From Gallionellaceae bacterium (GTDB lineage Bacteria > Pseudomonadota > Gammaproteobacteria > Burkholderiales > Thiobacillaceae): DNA of 64,000 bases. The notes beneath the pieces were generated by a model that was not told the DNA's origin, searched no databases, and saw nothing but the letters and a program-made list of their open reading frames with translations. The translations under genes were made by a program, and so were the position numbers. Positions 48,516 through 57,642 of the stretch are shown piece after piece. Every line of letters starts with the position of its first letter. The first letter of the stretch is position 1. Where the stretch lies: the NCBI GenBank assembly GCA_028714735.1, contig JAQTLU010000001.1:372001-436000 (forward strand), given 5' to 3'.

Positions 48516-48607
48516 AATTTTTCCAACACCGTTCGGGCGGCTGCGCAACTCGCCCTTCGGGCTCAGACAGTGCTCGCCGACTTCCCCCGAACAGTGTTGG
48601 AAAAATT
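48516..48607. repeat. 22-bp inverted repeat with one mismatch
   Basis: AATTTTTCCAACACCGTTCG (start of the arm at 48516-48537) pairs with 48586-48607 at 21 of 22 positions. The intervening 48 bases hold a smaller palindrome around CGCCCTTCGGGC. Both arms include AAAAATT, so the outer stem is AT-rich and the inner stem GC-rich. Confidence 0.7.
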
Positions 48608-48721
48608 GGCGGCTCAGAGGGGAAGGTACGGCACCCCCTACCCACCCCCGCACGCGTGAACGGATTCGAAAAGAGGATATGCGTCGCTTACGCGACGCTG
48701 TTAAATCCCCTTCAGCCGGAG

Positions 48722-48813
48722 CCGAGGATTCCGGTCTCGGCCGGGGGAAGTCGGCGAAAGGTGTCTGAGCGTAGCGAGTTCTTTCGCCGCCCGGCCGAGA
48801 CCGGAAGCCTCGG
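48722..48813. repeat. Large hairpin with arms of about 33-39 bases
   Basis: CCGAGGATTCCGGTCTCGG and onward to CGGCGAAAG (48722-48760) pairs with CTTTCGCCG and onward to CCTCGG (48781-48813), leaving a 20-base loop. Pairing is nearly complete apart from a 6-base bulge (GGAAGT) and single mismatches. This is the strongest RNA or DNA fold potential in the window. Confidence 0.7.
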
Positions 48814-48845
48814 GGTTTCGACGGATGTGGGGCGACCTTCTTTTG

Positions 48846-48877
48846 GTTCCTTTTCTTGGTCGAGCAAGAAAAGGAAC
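48846..48877. repeat. Perfect 13-bp inverted repeat
   Basis: GTTCCTTTTCTTG (48846-48858) and its complement CAAGAAAAGGAAC (48865-48877) flank GTCGAG. It sits at the downstream end of the repeat region and resembles the hairpin at 48443-48475 in having purine/pyrimidine-rich arms. Confidence 0.7.
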
Positions 48878-48999
48878 TGGCCGCCGGGCCACCCCGGCCT
48901 GAGCCAACTTGCGCATGGAAAGCTCAAATCGGGCGACAACGCATACATAACCGTTGTTCCCTCACCCCCTCCCGGCGGGAGAGGGGATGAATAGCCGCC

Positions 49000-50487
49000 T
49001 TACTTCTTCGCCCGCCCGGCCAGGAAGTGCACCAGCAACGGCACCGGCCGGCCGGTGCCGCCCTTTTCCTTGCCGGACTTCCAGGCCGTCCCGGCGATAT
49101 CCAGGTGCGCCCACTTGTACTTCTTGGCAAAGCGCGACAGGAAGGCCGAGGCGGTGATGGTGCCGCCGGCACGGCCGCCGATGTTGGCCATGTCGGCGAA
49201 GTTGCTCTTGAGCAGCTCCTGATAGTCGTCCAGTAGCGGCAACTGCCAGCAGCGGTCGCCGGCCTCCTCGCCGGCCACATAGACCTCGCGGGCCAGGGCA
49301 TCGTCGTTGGCCAGCAGGCCGGACACGACATGGCCCAGGGCGATCACGCAGGCGCCGGTCAGGGTGGCGATGTCGATCACCGCCGCCGGCTCGAAACGCT
49401 CGGCATAGGTCAGGGCATCGCACAGGATCAGGCGGCCTTCGGCATCGGTGTTGAGCACCTCGATGGTCTGGCCGGACATCGAGGTAACGATGTCGCCCGG
49501 CTTGTTGGCACTGCCGTTGGGCAGGTTCTCGCAGGTCGGGATCAGGCCGACCACATTGAGCGGCAGCTTCAGCTCGGCCACGGCCTGCATCGTGCCCAGC
49601 ACCGAGGCGGCGCCGCACATGTCGTACTTCATCTCGTCCATCTCGGCGGCCGGCTTGAGCGAGATGCCGCCGGAGTCGAAGGTGATGCCCTTGCCGACCA
49701 GAACCACCGGCTGCTCGGCCTTGGCGCCGCCGTGGTACTGCAGGACGACGAACTTGGGCGGCTGGTCGGAACCCTTGGCCACCGACAGGAACGAACCCAT
49801 GCCGAGCTTCTCCAGGTCCTTCTGTTCCAGGACCTGAATCTTCAGCTTGTGCGCCTTGGCCAGGTCCTTGGCCTGATCGGCCAGGTAGGTCGGCGTGCAG
49901 TGGTTGCCCGGCAGGTTACCCAGGTCCTTGGCCAGGTTGACGCCGTTGACGATGGCCTGGCCGCGGGCGACGGCGGCCTTGGCCGCCTTCGCCTCGTCCG
50001 CCCCGACCACGAGGGTGAGCTTGCCCAGGCTCGGCCGGGACTCGTCCTTCTGGCTCTTCAGGCGGTCGAAACGATACAGCGCCTCGCCGGCCGACAGGAC
50101 GATCTGCTCGGCCTTCCAGTCCGCGCCGCGCCCGCCCACCGGAACCTCGACCAGGAACATCGCCGCCTCGGCGGCGCCGGTGCCGCTGGCGGCCTTGACC
50201 GCCGCCCGGACGGCATCCAGATAGGCCTTGTCGTTGACCTCACCCTCCTTGCCCAGGCTGACCATCAGCACCCGTTCACAGGCCAGGCCGGGCAGGTTGT
50301 GCAGCATCAGGGTGGACCCGGCCTTGGCGTCCAGGTCGCCGCGCTTGAGGATGCCGGCGAGGCCGCCTTCGCTGGCCAGGTCGAGCGCCTTGGCCGCCGG
50401 CGTGAGCTTGCGTTGCTCGTACACGCCGACCACCGCGCAGGCGGTCTTCAATATCTCGGGGCTGCGGCTTTTTATGCTAAATTCCAC
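49000..50487 (-). CDS. pepA: Leucyl aminopeptidase (PepA)
   Basis: A 495-residue M17 aminopeptidase. Metal and active-site motifs are VLVGKGITFDSGGISLKP, EMKYDMCGAASVLGTM and the signature NTDAEGRLILCDALTYAE. It removes N-terminal residues from peptides in the cytoplasm; PepA of E. coli also binds DNA. It is divergent from lptF across 88 bases; the pepA-lptF-lptG arrangement is common in proteobacteria. The ATG at 50487 (MEFSIKSRSPEILK) starts the N-terminal macro-like domain. Confidence 0.95.
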   Translation of the reverse strand: MEFSIKSRSPEILKTACAVVGVYEQRKLTPAAKALDLASEGGLAGILKRGDLDAKAGSTLMLHNLPGLACERVLMVSLGKEGEVNDKAYLDAVRAAVKAASGTGAAEAAMFLVEVPVGGRGADWKAEQIVLSAGEALYRFDRLKSQKDESRPSLGKLTLVVGADEAKAAKAAVARGQAIVNGVNLAKDLGNLPGNHCTPTYLADQAKDLAKAHKLKIQVLEQKDLEKLGMGSFLSVAKGSDQPPKFVVLQYHGGAKAEQPVVLVGKGITFDSGGISLKPAAEMDEMKYDMCGAASVLGTMQAVAELKLPLNVVGLIPTCENLPNGSANKPGDIVTSMSGQTIEVLNTDAEGRLILCDALTYAERFEPAAVIDIATLTGACVIALGHVVSGLLANDDALAREVYVAGEEAGDRCWQLPLLDDYQELLKSNFADMANIGGRAGGTITASAFLSRFAKKYKWAHLDIAGTAWKSGKEKGGTGRPVPLLVHFLAGRAKK

Positions 50488-50575
50488 GACGAACTCCTCA
50501 TCTATCTATCAATCAGCTCGGGCACGCCCGATCCGGGTTTAGGATTCCTTCAGTCCCGCCAGCATAAATCAAAGC

Positions 50576-51658
50576 ATGCGCCTGTATCAAAAAGCCCTCT
50601 TGCGGGAAATGACCGCCACGACGGGGATCGCACTGGGCGTCATCTCGGCCATACTACTGGTCATCATGTCGGTCCGCATCCTGGGCAACGCCGCCCTGGG
50701 CGAGATCACGGTCTCCGCGGTACTCCCCTTCATCACCTTCGCCTATCTGCGTTTCCTGCATATCCTGCTGTCGCTGGCCTTGTTCACCGGCGTATTGCTG
50801 ACCCTTTCGCGCTACTGGCAGGACAGCGAAATGGTGATCTGGTCGGGCGCGGGCCTGTCGCCGATGGGCTGGATCGGGCCGGTACTGCGCTTCGCCATTC
50901 CGATCACCCTGATCGTCGCGGTGCTCAGCCTGGCGCTGATGCCCTGGCTGTCGCGGCAAAAGACCGAATACGAGGATTACCTGTCGGCACGGAACGACGA
51001 GGCCGCCAACCTGACCCCGGGCATCTTCGCGGAAACCCAGCACGGCAACCGGGTCTACTTCGTCGAGAACATCAAGGATCGCGGTCCCGACGTGCGCAAC
51101 GTATTCATCGAATCGGAAGAACAGGGCCGCACCGGCATCGTGGTCGCCAGCCAGGGCGCGGTCGAGACCATGGCCAACGGCGACCGCTTCCTGGTCCTGC
51201 GCGACGGCCGCCGCTATGAAGGCATCCCGGGCCAGGCCGATTACCGGGTGGTGAATTTCGCCCGCTACGGTTTTCGTCTCGATCCGGTGCAGATCACCGC
51301 CCAGGCCGCACGACCCAAGGAATTGGACACCCTGCAGCTGCTGAGCAACCCGACGCCGGCCAACCAGGCCGAATGGGCCTGGCGGATCGGCGCCCCGATC
51401 AGCGCCCTCATGCTGGCCCTGTTCGCCATCCCGATCAGCTATTTCAACCCGCGGGTCGGACGTTCCTTCAACATCCTGCTGGCCGTGCTGCTGTTCACCC
51501 TGTACGTCAACATCATCAGTCTCAGCCAAGCCTGGGTGGGACGCGGCGCGATGAGCGCCGGCACCAGCGTGCTGCTGGTGCATGGCGTGGCCTTTGCCCT
51601 CCTCGCCGCCACCTATTGGTGGCGTTACGGCCGGGCGCTGAGCCGGGGCCGCCGATGA
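50576..51658 (+). CDS. lptF: LPS export permease LptF
   Basis: A 360-residue protein of the LptF/LptG family. Six helices flank a periplasmic beta-jellyroll domain: helices at about 15-35, 55-80 and 100-120, the domain from about 130-260 (GIFAETQHGNRVYFVENI, VASQGAVETMANGDRFLVL), and three more at 275-350. LRFLHILLSLALFTGVLLTL and IPISYFNPRVGRSFNI are family motifs. With LptG and LptB2 it extracts LPS from the inner membrane. It overlaps lptG by 4 bases. Confidence 0.95.
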   Translation: MRLYQKALLREMTATTGIALGVISAILLVIMSVRILGNAALGEITVSAVLPFITFAYLRFLHILLSLALFTGVLLTLSRYWQDSEMVIWSGAGLSPMGWIGPVLRFAIPITLIVAVLSLALMPWLSRQKTEYEDYLSARNDEAANLTPGIFAETQHGNRVYFVENIKDRGPDVRNVFIESEEQGRTGIVVASQGAVETMANGDRFLVLRDGRRYEGIPGQADYRVVNFARYGFRLDPVQITAQAARPKELDTLQLLSNPTPANQAEWAWRIGAPISALMLALFAIPISYFNPRVGRSFNILLAVLLFTLYVNIISLSQAWVGRGAMSAGTSVLLVHGVAFALLAATYWWRYGRALSRGRR

Positions 51659-52728
51659 CCCTGCTGTTTCGCTACCTGAGCCGCCAGATCCTGGCCTCCT
51701 TCGGTCTCGCCCTGGTCGCGCTGCTGGCCTTGTTCGGGATTTTCGATCTGATCGGCGAACTGGAAGCGGTGCGCCCGGACGGCTACACCACCAGCCGCGC
51801 CTTCCTGTTCGTCCTGCTGAGCGTACCCGGCCGCGCCCAGGAACTGCTGCCCATCGCCGCCCTGCTCGGCGCCATCTTCGCCTTCGCCCGGCTGGCCGCG
51901 AATTCCGAGTTCACCATCATGCGCGCCTCCGGCCTGTCCACCGCGCGTCTGGTTGGCTACATGGCGGTCCTGGGGGGGCTGCTCGGCGGCGCCACCCTGC
52001 TGGTGGGCGAATACCTCACCCCCCCCTCCGAGCGGCTCGCCCAGCAGATCAAGATCCGCAGCACCACCGGCATCGTCGCCCAGGAATTCCGCTCCGGCCT
52101 GTGGGCCAAGGATGGCCGCACCTTCATCAATATCCGCCAGATGCTCCCGGACGCCTCCCTGGTCAACGTGCGCATGTACGAGTTCGACGATCTGTTCCGG
52201 CTGCATCGCATCCAGTTGTCCGAATCGGCCCACTGGACCGAGACCGGACAATGGCAGTTGAAAAACGTCACCGAAACGACCATCACGGACCAGGGCACCC
52301 AGGTCTCCAGGCAGCCCTCAATGACCTGGCAATCCCCCATCACGCCCGACCTGCTCTCGGTGCTGATGGTGAACCCGGACCGCATGGCCGTCACCACGCT
52401 GTATTCCTACGTCAACTACCTGAAGGCCAACCAGCAGAAGGCCACCCGCTATGAAATCGCCCTCTGGAGCAAGCTGGCCCTCCCGCTGGCGGCACCGGTG
52501 ATGCTGCTGCTGGCGCTGCCGTTCGCCTACCAGCAGGCGCGCGACAGCAAGCCCGGCAGCCGCATCCTGCTGGGCATCCTGATCGGCCTCGGGTTCCATC
52601 TGCTCAACCGGATGTTCGGCAACCTCGGCCTGCTCAACGATTGGCCGCCGATCCTCAGCGCGCTGCTGCCCCTGACGGTCTTCTCCAGCGCCGCGCTGGT
52701 CGCGGTCTGGCGGATCGAGGCGCGTTAG
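51655..52728 (+). CDS. lptG: LPS export permease LptG
   Basis: A 357-residue partner of LptF with the same fold: MTLLFRYLSRQILASFGLAL at the start, ELLPIAALLGAIFAFARLAANSEFTIMRASGLS-type cytoplasmic coupling helix (residues about 55-90), periplasmic domain about 125-260, and the last three helices from about 270. The ATG at 51655 overlaps the lptF stop (ATGA); upstream in-frame sequence belongs to lptF in another frame. It converges on the RDD gene with 9 bases between. Confidence 0.95.
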   Translation: MTLLFRYLSRQILASFGLALVALLALFGIFDLIGELEAVRPDGYTTSRAFLFVLLSVPGRAQELLPIAALLGAIFAFARLAANSEFTIMRASGLSTARLVGYMAVLGGLLGGATLLVGEYLTPPSERLAQQIKIRSTTGIVAQEFRSGLWAKDGRTFINIRQMLPDASLVNVRMYEFDDLFRLHRIQLSESAHWTETGQWQLKNVTETTITDQGTQVSRQPSMTWQSPITPDLLSVLMVNPDRMAVTTLYSYVNYLKANQQKATRYEIALWSKLALPLAAPVMLLLALPFAYQQARDSKPGSRILLGILIGLGFHLLNRMFGNLGLLNDWPPILSALLPLTVFSSAALVAVWRIEAR

Positions 52729-52737
52729 GCGCCGGCC

Positions 52738-53145
52738 TTATTCGTCGATCACCAGCCGGGTCCCGGCCAGGCGATCATGCATGAATTGCCGGTCGCGATC
52801 CCACCCTGCCCAGAACAAACCGAAACCGAACCCGGCCACGCCCAGGACCGCCAGCGCATAACGCAACCAGGCCTGGCCGTAGCCGACGCGGGTCCCATCC
52901 TGGCCGACCAGCCGGATGCGCCAGGTCTTCATGGCCAGGGTCTGGCCGCCGCGATGCCAGAACCAGGTGAAATAAAGCCCGGCCGCCAGCAGCAGGTAGA
53001 CTTGGAAGACCAGCCGTGGCAGGCCGCTCCTGACGTCCGGCAATAGCCCGACCACCACGAAGGAGGCCACAAACAGCACCGCCGCAAGCAGCAATGCATC
53101 ATAAAAAAGGCTGACCAGACGGCGCTTGATAGTGGGGGTTGGCAT
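52738..53145 (-). CDS. RDD family membrane protein
   Basis: A 135-residue protein with three hydrophobic helices at about 15-36, 45-62 and 88-112. The family residues are R9 near the start ([14 protein letters not shown]), and the aspartate in a [14 protein letters not shown] tail, which gives the RDD pattern. RDD proteins have been linked to ion exchange and glycan-related transport, without a clear general role. It is divergent from rplU and convergent with lptG. Confidence 0.85.
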   Translation of the reverse strand: MPTPTIKRRLVSLFYDALLLAAVLFVASFVVVGLLPDVRSGLPRLVFQVYLLLAAGLYFTWFWHRGGQTLAMKTWRIRLVGQDGTRVGYGQAWLRYALAVLGVAGFGFGLFWAGWDRDRQFMHDRLAGTRLVIDE

Positions 53146-53173
53146 GATTCTGAAACTATACCGTTATTTTCAT

Positions 53174-53202
53174 TTGCGATTCCGCCAGACGGTGGATATA
53201 AT
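53174..53202 (+). promoter_or_regulatory. Sigma-70 promoter of rplU-rpmA
   Basis: TTGCGA (53174-53179) and a perfect TATAAT (53197-53202) are 17 bases apart. Transcription would start near 53209, about 33 bases before the rplU ATG at 53242. A strong housekeeping promoter is expected for these ribosomal protein genes. Confidence 0.85.
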
Positions 53203-53241
53203 CCGCTGCTCTCTGCATGGCTGAATTTTTTGGAGCGAAGC

Positions 53242-53553
53242 ATGTACGCGGTTATTCGTACCGGTGGCAAACAATACAAGGTAGCGGCCGGTGGCAAGCT
53301 CAAGGTCGAGACCTTGCCTGCCGAAGTCGGCAGTGAAATCATTCTCAACGACGTCCTGATGGTCGCCGACGGCGACGACATCAAGATCGGCGCGCCTGTC
53401 GTGGCCGGCGCCAGCGTCAAGGCAACCGTCCTGTCCCATGGTCGTGGCGAAAAGGTGATGATCTTCAAGATGCGTCGCCGCAAGCACTACCGCAAGACCC
53501 AGGGCCATCGCCAGAACTATACGGAAATCCGCATCGACGGCATTTCCGCCTGA
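53242..53553 (+). CDS. rplU: 50S ribosomal protein L21
   Basis: A 103-residue L21, the usual length. [20 protein letters not shown] and [19 protein letters not shown] are signatures. It binds 23S rRNA in the large subunit. The ATG at 53242 follows TTGGAGCGAAG; an in-frame ATG-like start four codons earlier would break family alignment. rpmA follows 17 bases later. Confidence 0.98.
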   Translation: MYAVIRTGGKQYKVAAGGKLKVETLPAEVGSEIILNDVLMVADGDDIKIGAPVVAGASVKATVLSHGRGEKVMIFKMRRRKHYRKTQGHRQNYTEIRIDGISA

Positions 53554-53570
53554 TTTGGAGAATTTGAACC

Positions 53571-53834
53571 ATGGCACACAAAAAAGCAGGCGGCAGTTCA
53601 CGTAACGGTCGCGACTCCAAGCCAAAGATGCTGGGCGTCAAGCGCTACGGCGGCCAGTTCGTTCCGGCCGGCAACATCCTGGTCCGTCAGCGCGGCACCC
53701 AATTCCACCCCGGCCTCAACGTCGGCGTCGGCAAGGACTTCACCTTGTACGCCCTGGTCGACGGCACCGTGGAATTCCGCCTCAAGGGCCCCCAGCAGCG
53801 CCGCACGGTGAGCGTGATCCCCGTCCAGGCCTGA
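53571..53834 (+). CDS. rpmA: 50S ribosomal protein L27
   Basis: An 87-residue L27. [19 protein letters not shown] followed by [20 protein letters not shown] is diagnostic; the flexible N-terminus reaches the peptidyl transferase centre. There is no Firmicute-type cleavable extension. It ends 20 bases before a terminator, so the rplU-rpmA transcript is separate from obgE. Confidence 0.98.
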   Translation: MAHKKAGGSSRNGRDSKPKMLGVKRYGGQFVPAGNILVRQRGTQFHPGLNVGVGKDFTLYALVDGTVEFRLKGPQQRRTVSVIPVQA

Positions 53835-53852
53835 ACGACTAAACGATCGTAA

Positions 53853-56062
<2,210 letters not shown>

Positions 56063-56086
<24 letters not shown>

Positions 56087-56330
56087 GCAAGATTGCAGTG
56101 GAGGCTAACCTGGCAACGCCAGGTTAAGGCACGCAGCGCCGGCCGGAACTACAACCTGGCCTTGCTTTGAGCAAAGCCAGGTTACGGCGCAGGCTAACCT
56201 GAGCGCAGCGAAGGTTAAGGGCCTCAGGCCCGGCCGTAGCCACAATTTACGCGCTGCTATGAAGCGCCAGGTTGCGGCGTAGGCTCATATCGGCGCAGCC
56301 GATGTGAAGCGGCGCAGCGCCGGCCGCAAC
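56063..56330 (+). repeat. Tandem ~90-bp palindromic (REP-like) repeat array
   Basis: Three related units begin at 56102, 56191 and 56281, each opening AGGCT, carrying two hairpins, and passing through GGCCG near its middle. The first stem differs in each unit yet still pairs: AACCTGGC/GCCAGGTT, AACCT/AGGTT and CATATCGGC/GCCGATGTG (one G-U). A partial copy lies upstream: ACAACCTGGCCTTGCT occurs at 56068 inside the end of proB and again at 56151. The 334-base gap holds nothing else I can identify. It may be a REP family or a stabiliser of proB mRNA. Confidence 0.75.
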
Positions 56331-56420
56331 CGAACGACTACGCCATGACGTAGGTAAATACCAGCAACCCGGCGGCCATAGCGTGGTCAAATCCACGGAG
56401 ACAAGACCAGAAAGATCGCC

Positions 56421-56909
56421 ATGCCCGCCGCCAAGCTCCTCGCCACCCTGTTGCTATTGATCCCGCTGCCGCTCTACGCCCAGGACATCGACCTGGGCGC
56501 CCTGGTTGCCTCGGGCAAATGGGCCATGGCCTACCAACGGGTCGGCGAGCTCAAGCCGCTGCACTACAAAAAGACCGAAACCGGCACCAGCTATACCTGC
56601 ATCTCCGGCAATCCCCGGAACAAGATCATCGACTGGATCGCCGGCAAGGGCTGCACCATCGAGAAGGAAGCCATGGTCAACGGCGTCTACCGCCTGGATG
56701 GCCAGTGCCGGCTGAAGTGGTGGAAGAGCCAGCCGATTCCGGTCAGCGTCGAACTCAAGCCCCAGTCCAGCCGCCGTTTCAGCCTGAACATACAGACCCG
56801 GGACAATGGCCTGCTCGGCTTCACCGAGAAAACCAGCGCCACCCTGATCGGGCCGTGCGACCCGCCGTCAGCAGGCCAGCCCGAACAGCACCAAGGCACC
56901 AAGACCTGA
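56421..56909 (+). CDS. Exported small protein, DUF3617-like
   Basis: A 162-residue protein with a signal peptide (1-20, MPAAKLLATLLLLIPLPLYA). The mature part begins GKWAMAYQRVGELK and has cysteines in YTCISGN, GCTIEKE, GQCRLKW and LIGPCDP, a spacing that recalls DUF3617 proteins; I am not certain of the family. Four cysteines suggest two disulfides in the periplasm. Its last 42 bases overlap the 3-prime end of the convergent membrane gene. A weak ribosome site (AGAAAGAT) precedes the ATG. Confidence 0.62.
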   Translation: MPAAKLLATLLLLIPLPLYAQDIDLGALVASGKWAMAYQRVGELKPLHYKKTETGTSYTCISGNPRNKIIDWIAGKGCTIEKEAMVNGVYRLDGQCRLKWWKSQPIPVSVELKPQSSRRFSLNIQTRDNGLLGFTEKTSATLIGPCDPPSAGQPEQHQGTKT

Positions 56910-57245
56910 GGCCAGGGCCAGAAACAGCCAGAAGTGGAACCAGCGCGTGGCACGCCCTTCCCGCCATTGTTCCAACTGCCCCCACAATTCCCCGAGCGTC
57001 GCCAGCACGAACATCAGCCAGGGCGGCGCGGCCACGGCCACCAGGAAGAACTTGCGGTCGGCGATGCCCCCCTCGCAGACCAGGGGCCGCAAGCGCAGAT
57101 AATCATCATGCCGCTCGACTGCAAACACGATCAGTCCGCCCAGCAGCAGGGCAACGAGGGTGATGCCCAGCAGCAACCACCAGAAGGCGGGGTCCCGCAG
57201 CGGCCCGGCGCAGGCCCGCAGTGCGCGAGCCAGGCCGCTCAGCAT
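56868..57245 (-). CDS. Small three-helix membrane protein (paralog of next gene)
   Basis: A 125-residue protein with helices at about 20-42 (FWWLLLGITLVALLLGGLIV), 68-88 (FFLVAVAAPPWLMFVLATLG) and 103-124, ending FGLAC with a terminal cysteine. It aligns with the gene at 57239-57625 in order of features (DPAFWWLLLGI against TPTFWWTLLGI, a cysteine in the loop after helix 1, GE after helix 2, C-terminal Cys), so they are tandem duplicates. The function is unknown. Its 3-prime end overlaps the DUF3617-like gene. Confidence 0.6.
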   Translation of the reverse strand: MLSGLARALRACAGPLRDPAFWWLLLGITLVALLLGGLIVFAVERHDDYLRLRPLVCEGGIADRKFFLVAVAAPPWLMFVLATLGELWGQLEQWREGRATRWFHFWLFLALASGLGALVLFGLAC

Positions 57246-57625
57246 CGCAGGGCAAACAGGATGACCAGGGCGGCGACCTGAAGCAGCGTGGCGAAGACGG
57301 CCAGGGCCTTGTACTTGTTCTTGCGGCCGGCGCGACGGTTATCCATCACCGTCATCCATTCGCCGATCACGCCGATCAGGCCGACCAGGAACAGCGGCGA
57401 CATCAGGACGATGACCAGGATGTGCCGGTTGCGCTCCTCGTCGCTGGAGCAGAAGGTGGATTGCATGGCCAGGCTGGTGTCGAGCTGCTTGATGGCCAGA
57501 TAGAAGAGGAAAAACCAGATCAGCAGCGCCGCCGCTATTCCGAGCAGGGTCCACCAGAAGGTCGGGGTGGCCAGCGTTTCGACAAACACCTTCCAGCGAT
57601 ACCGCCAGGCATATCTCCAGGTCAT
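57239..57625 (-). CDS. Small three-helix membrane protein
   Basis: A 128-residue protein with helices at about 22-45 (FWWTLLGIAAALLIWFFLF), 68-92 (ILVIVLMSPLFLVGLIGVIGE) and 105-127, ending FALRC. It overlaps the downstream paralog by 7 bases, so the pair is co-translated. Loops are basic near the start (MTWRYAWRYRWKVF) and between helices 2 and 3 (DNRRAGRKNKYK), placing those on the cytoplasmic side. I do not recognise the family. Confidence 0.6.
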   Translation of the reverse strand: MTWRYAWRYRWKVFVETLATPTFWWTLLGIAAALLIWFFLFYLAIKQLDTSLAMQSTFCSSDEERNRHILVIVLMSPLFLVGLIGVIGEWMTVMDNRRAGRKNKYKALAVFATLLQVAALVILFALRC

Positions 57626-57642
57626 GCCACCCCCCTATGTGT

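Larger units (their letters stand above)
48324..48999. other. Repeat-rich non-coding region between nadB and pepA
   Basis: About 680 bases with no believable gene. It contains four sizeable inverted repeats annotated separately. The sequence around GGGGGCGCCCGGCAGGCGC followed by a TTACTTTCTTTGC hairpin belongs to a type of intergenic repeat that I recognise as common in beta- and gammaproteobacteria. Short open frames across it (for example 48656-48994 plus) simply read through hairpins. Confidence 0.7.

Noticed and set aside
48405-48994. Short open frames between nadB and pepA
   Set aside because: They run across hairpin arms, have no ribosome sites, and translate to low-complexity sequence.
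56102-56330. CRISPR-like array because of regular ~90-base spacing
   Set aside because: Units are palindromic throughout, vary in the supposed repeat, have no unique spacers, and no cas genes are present.
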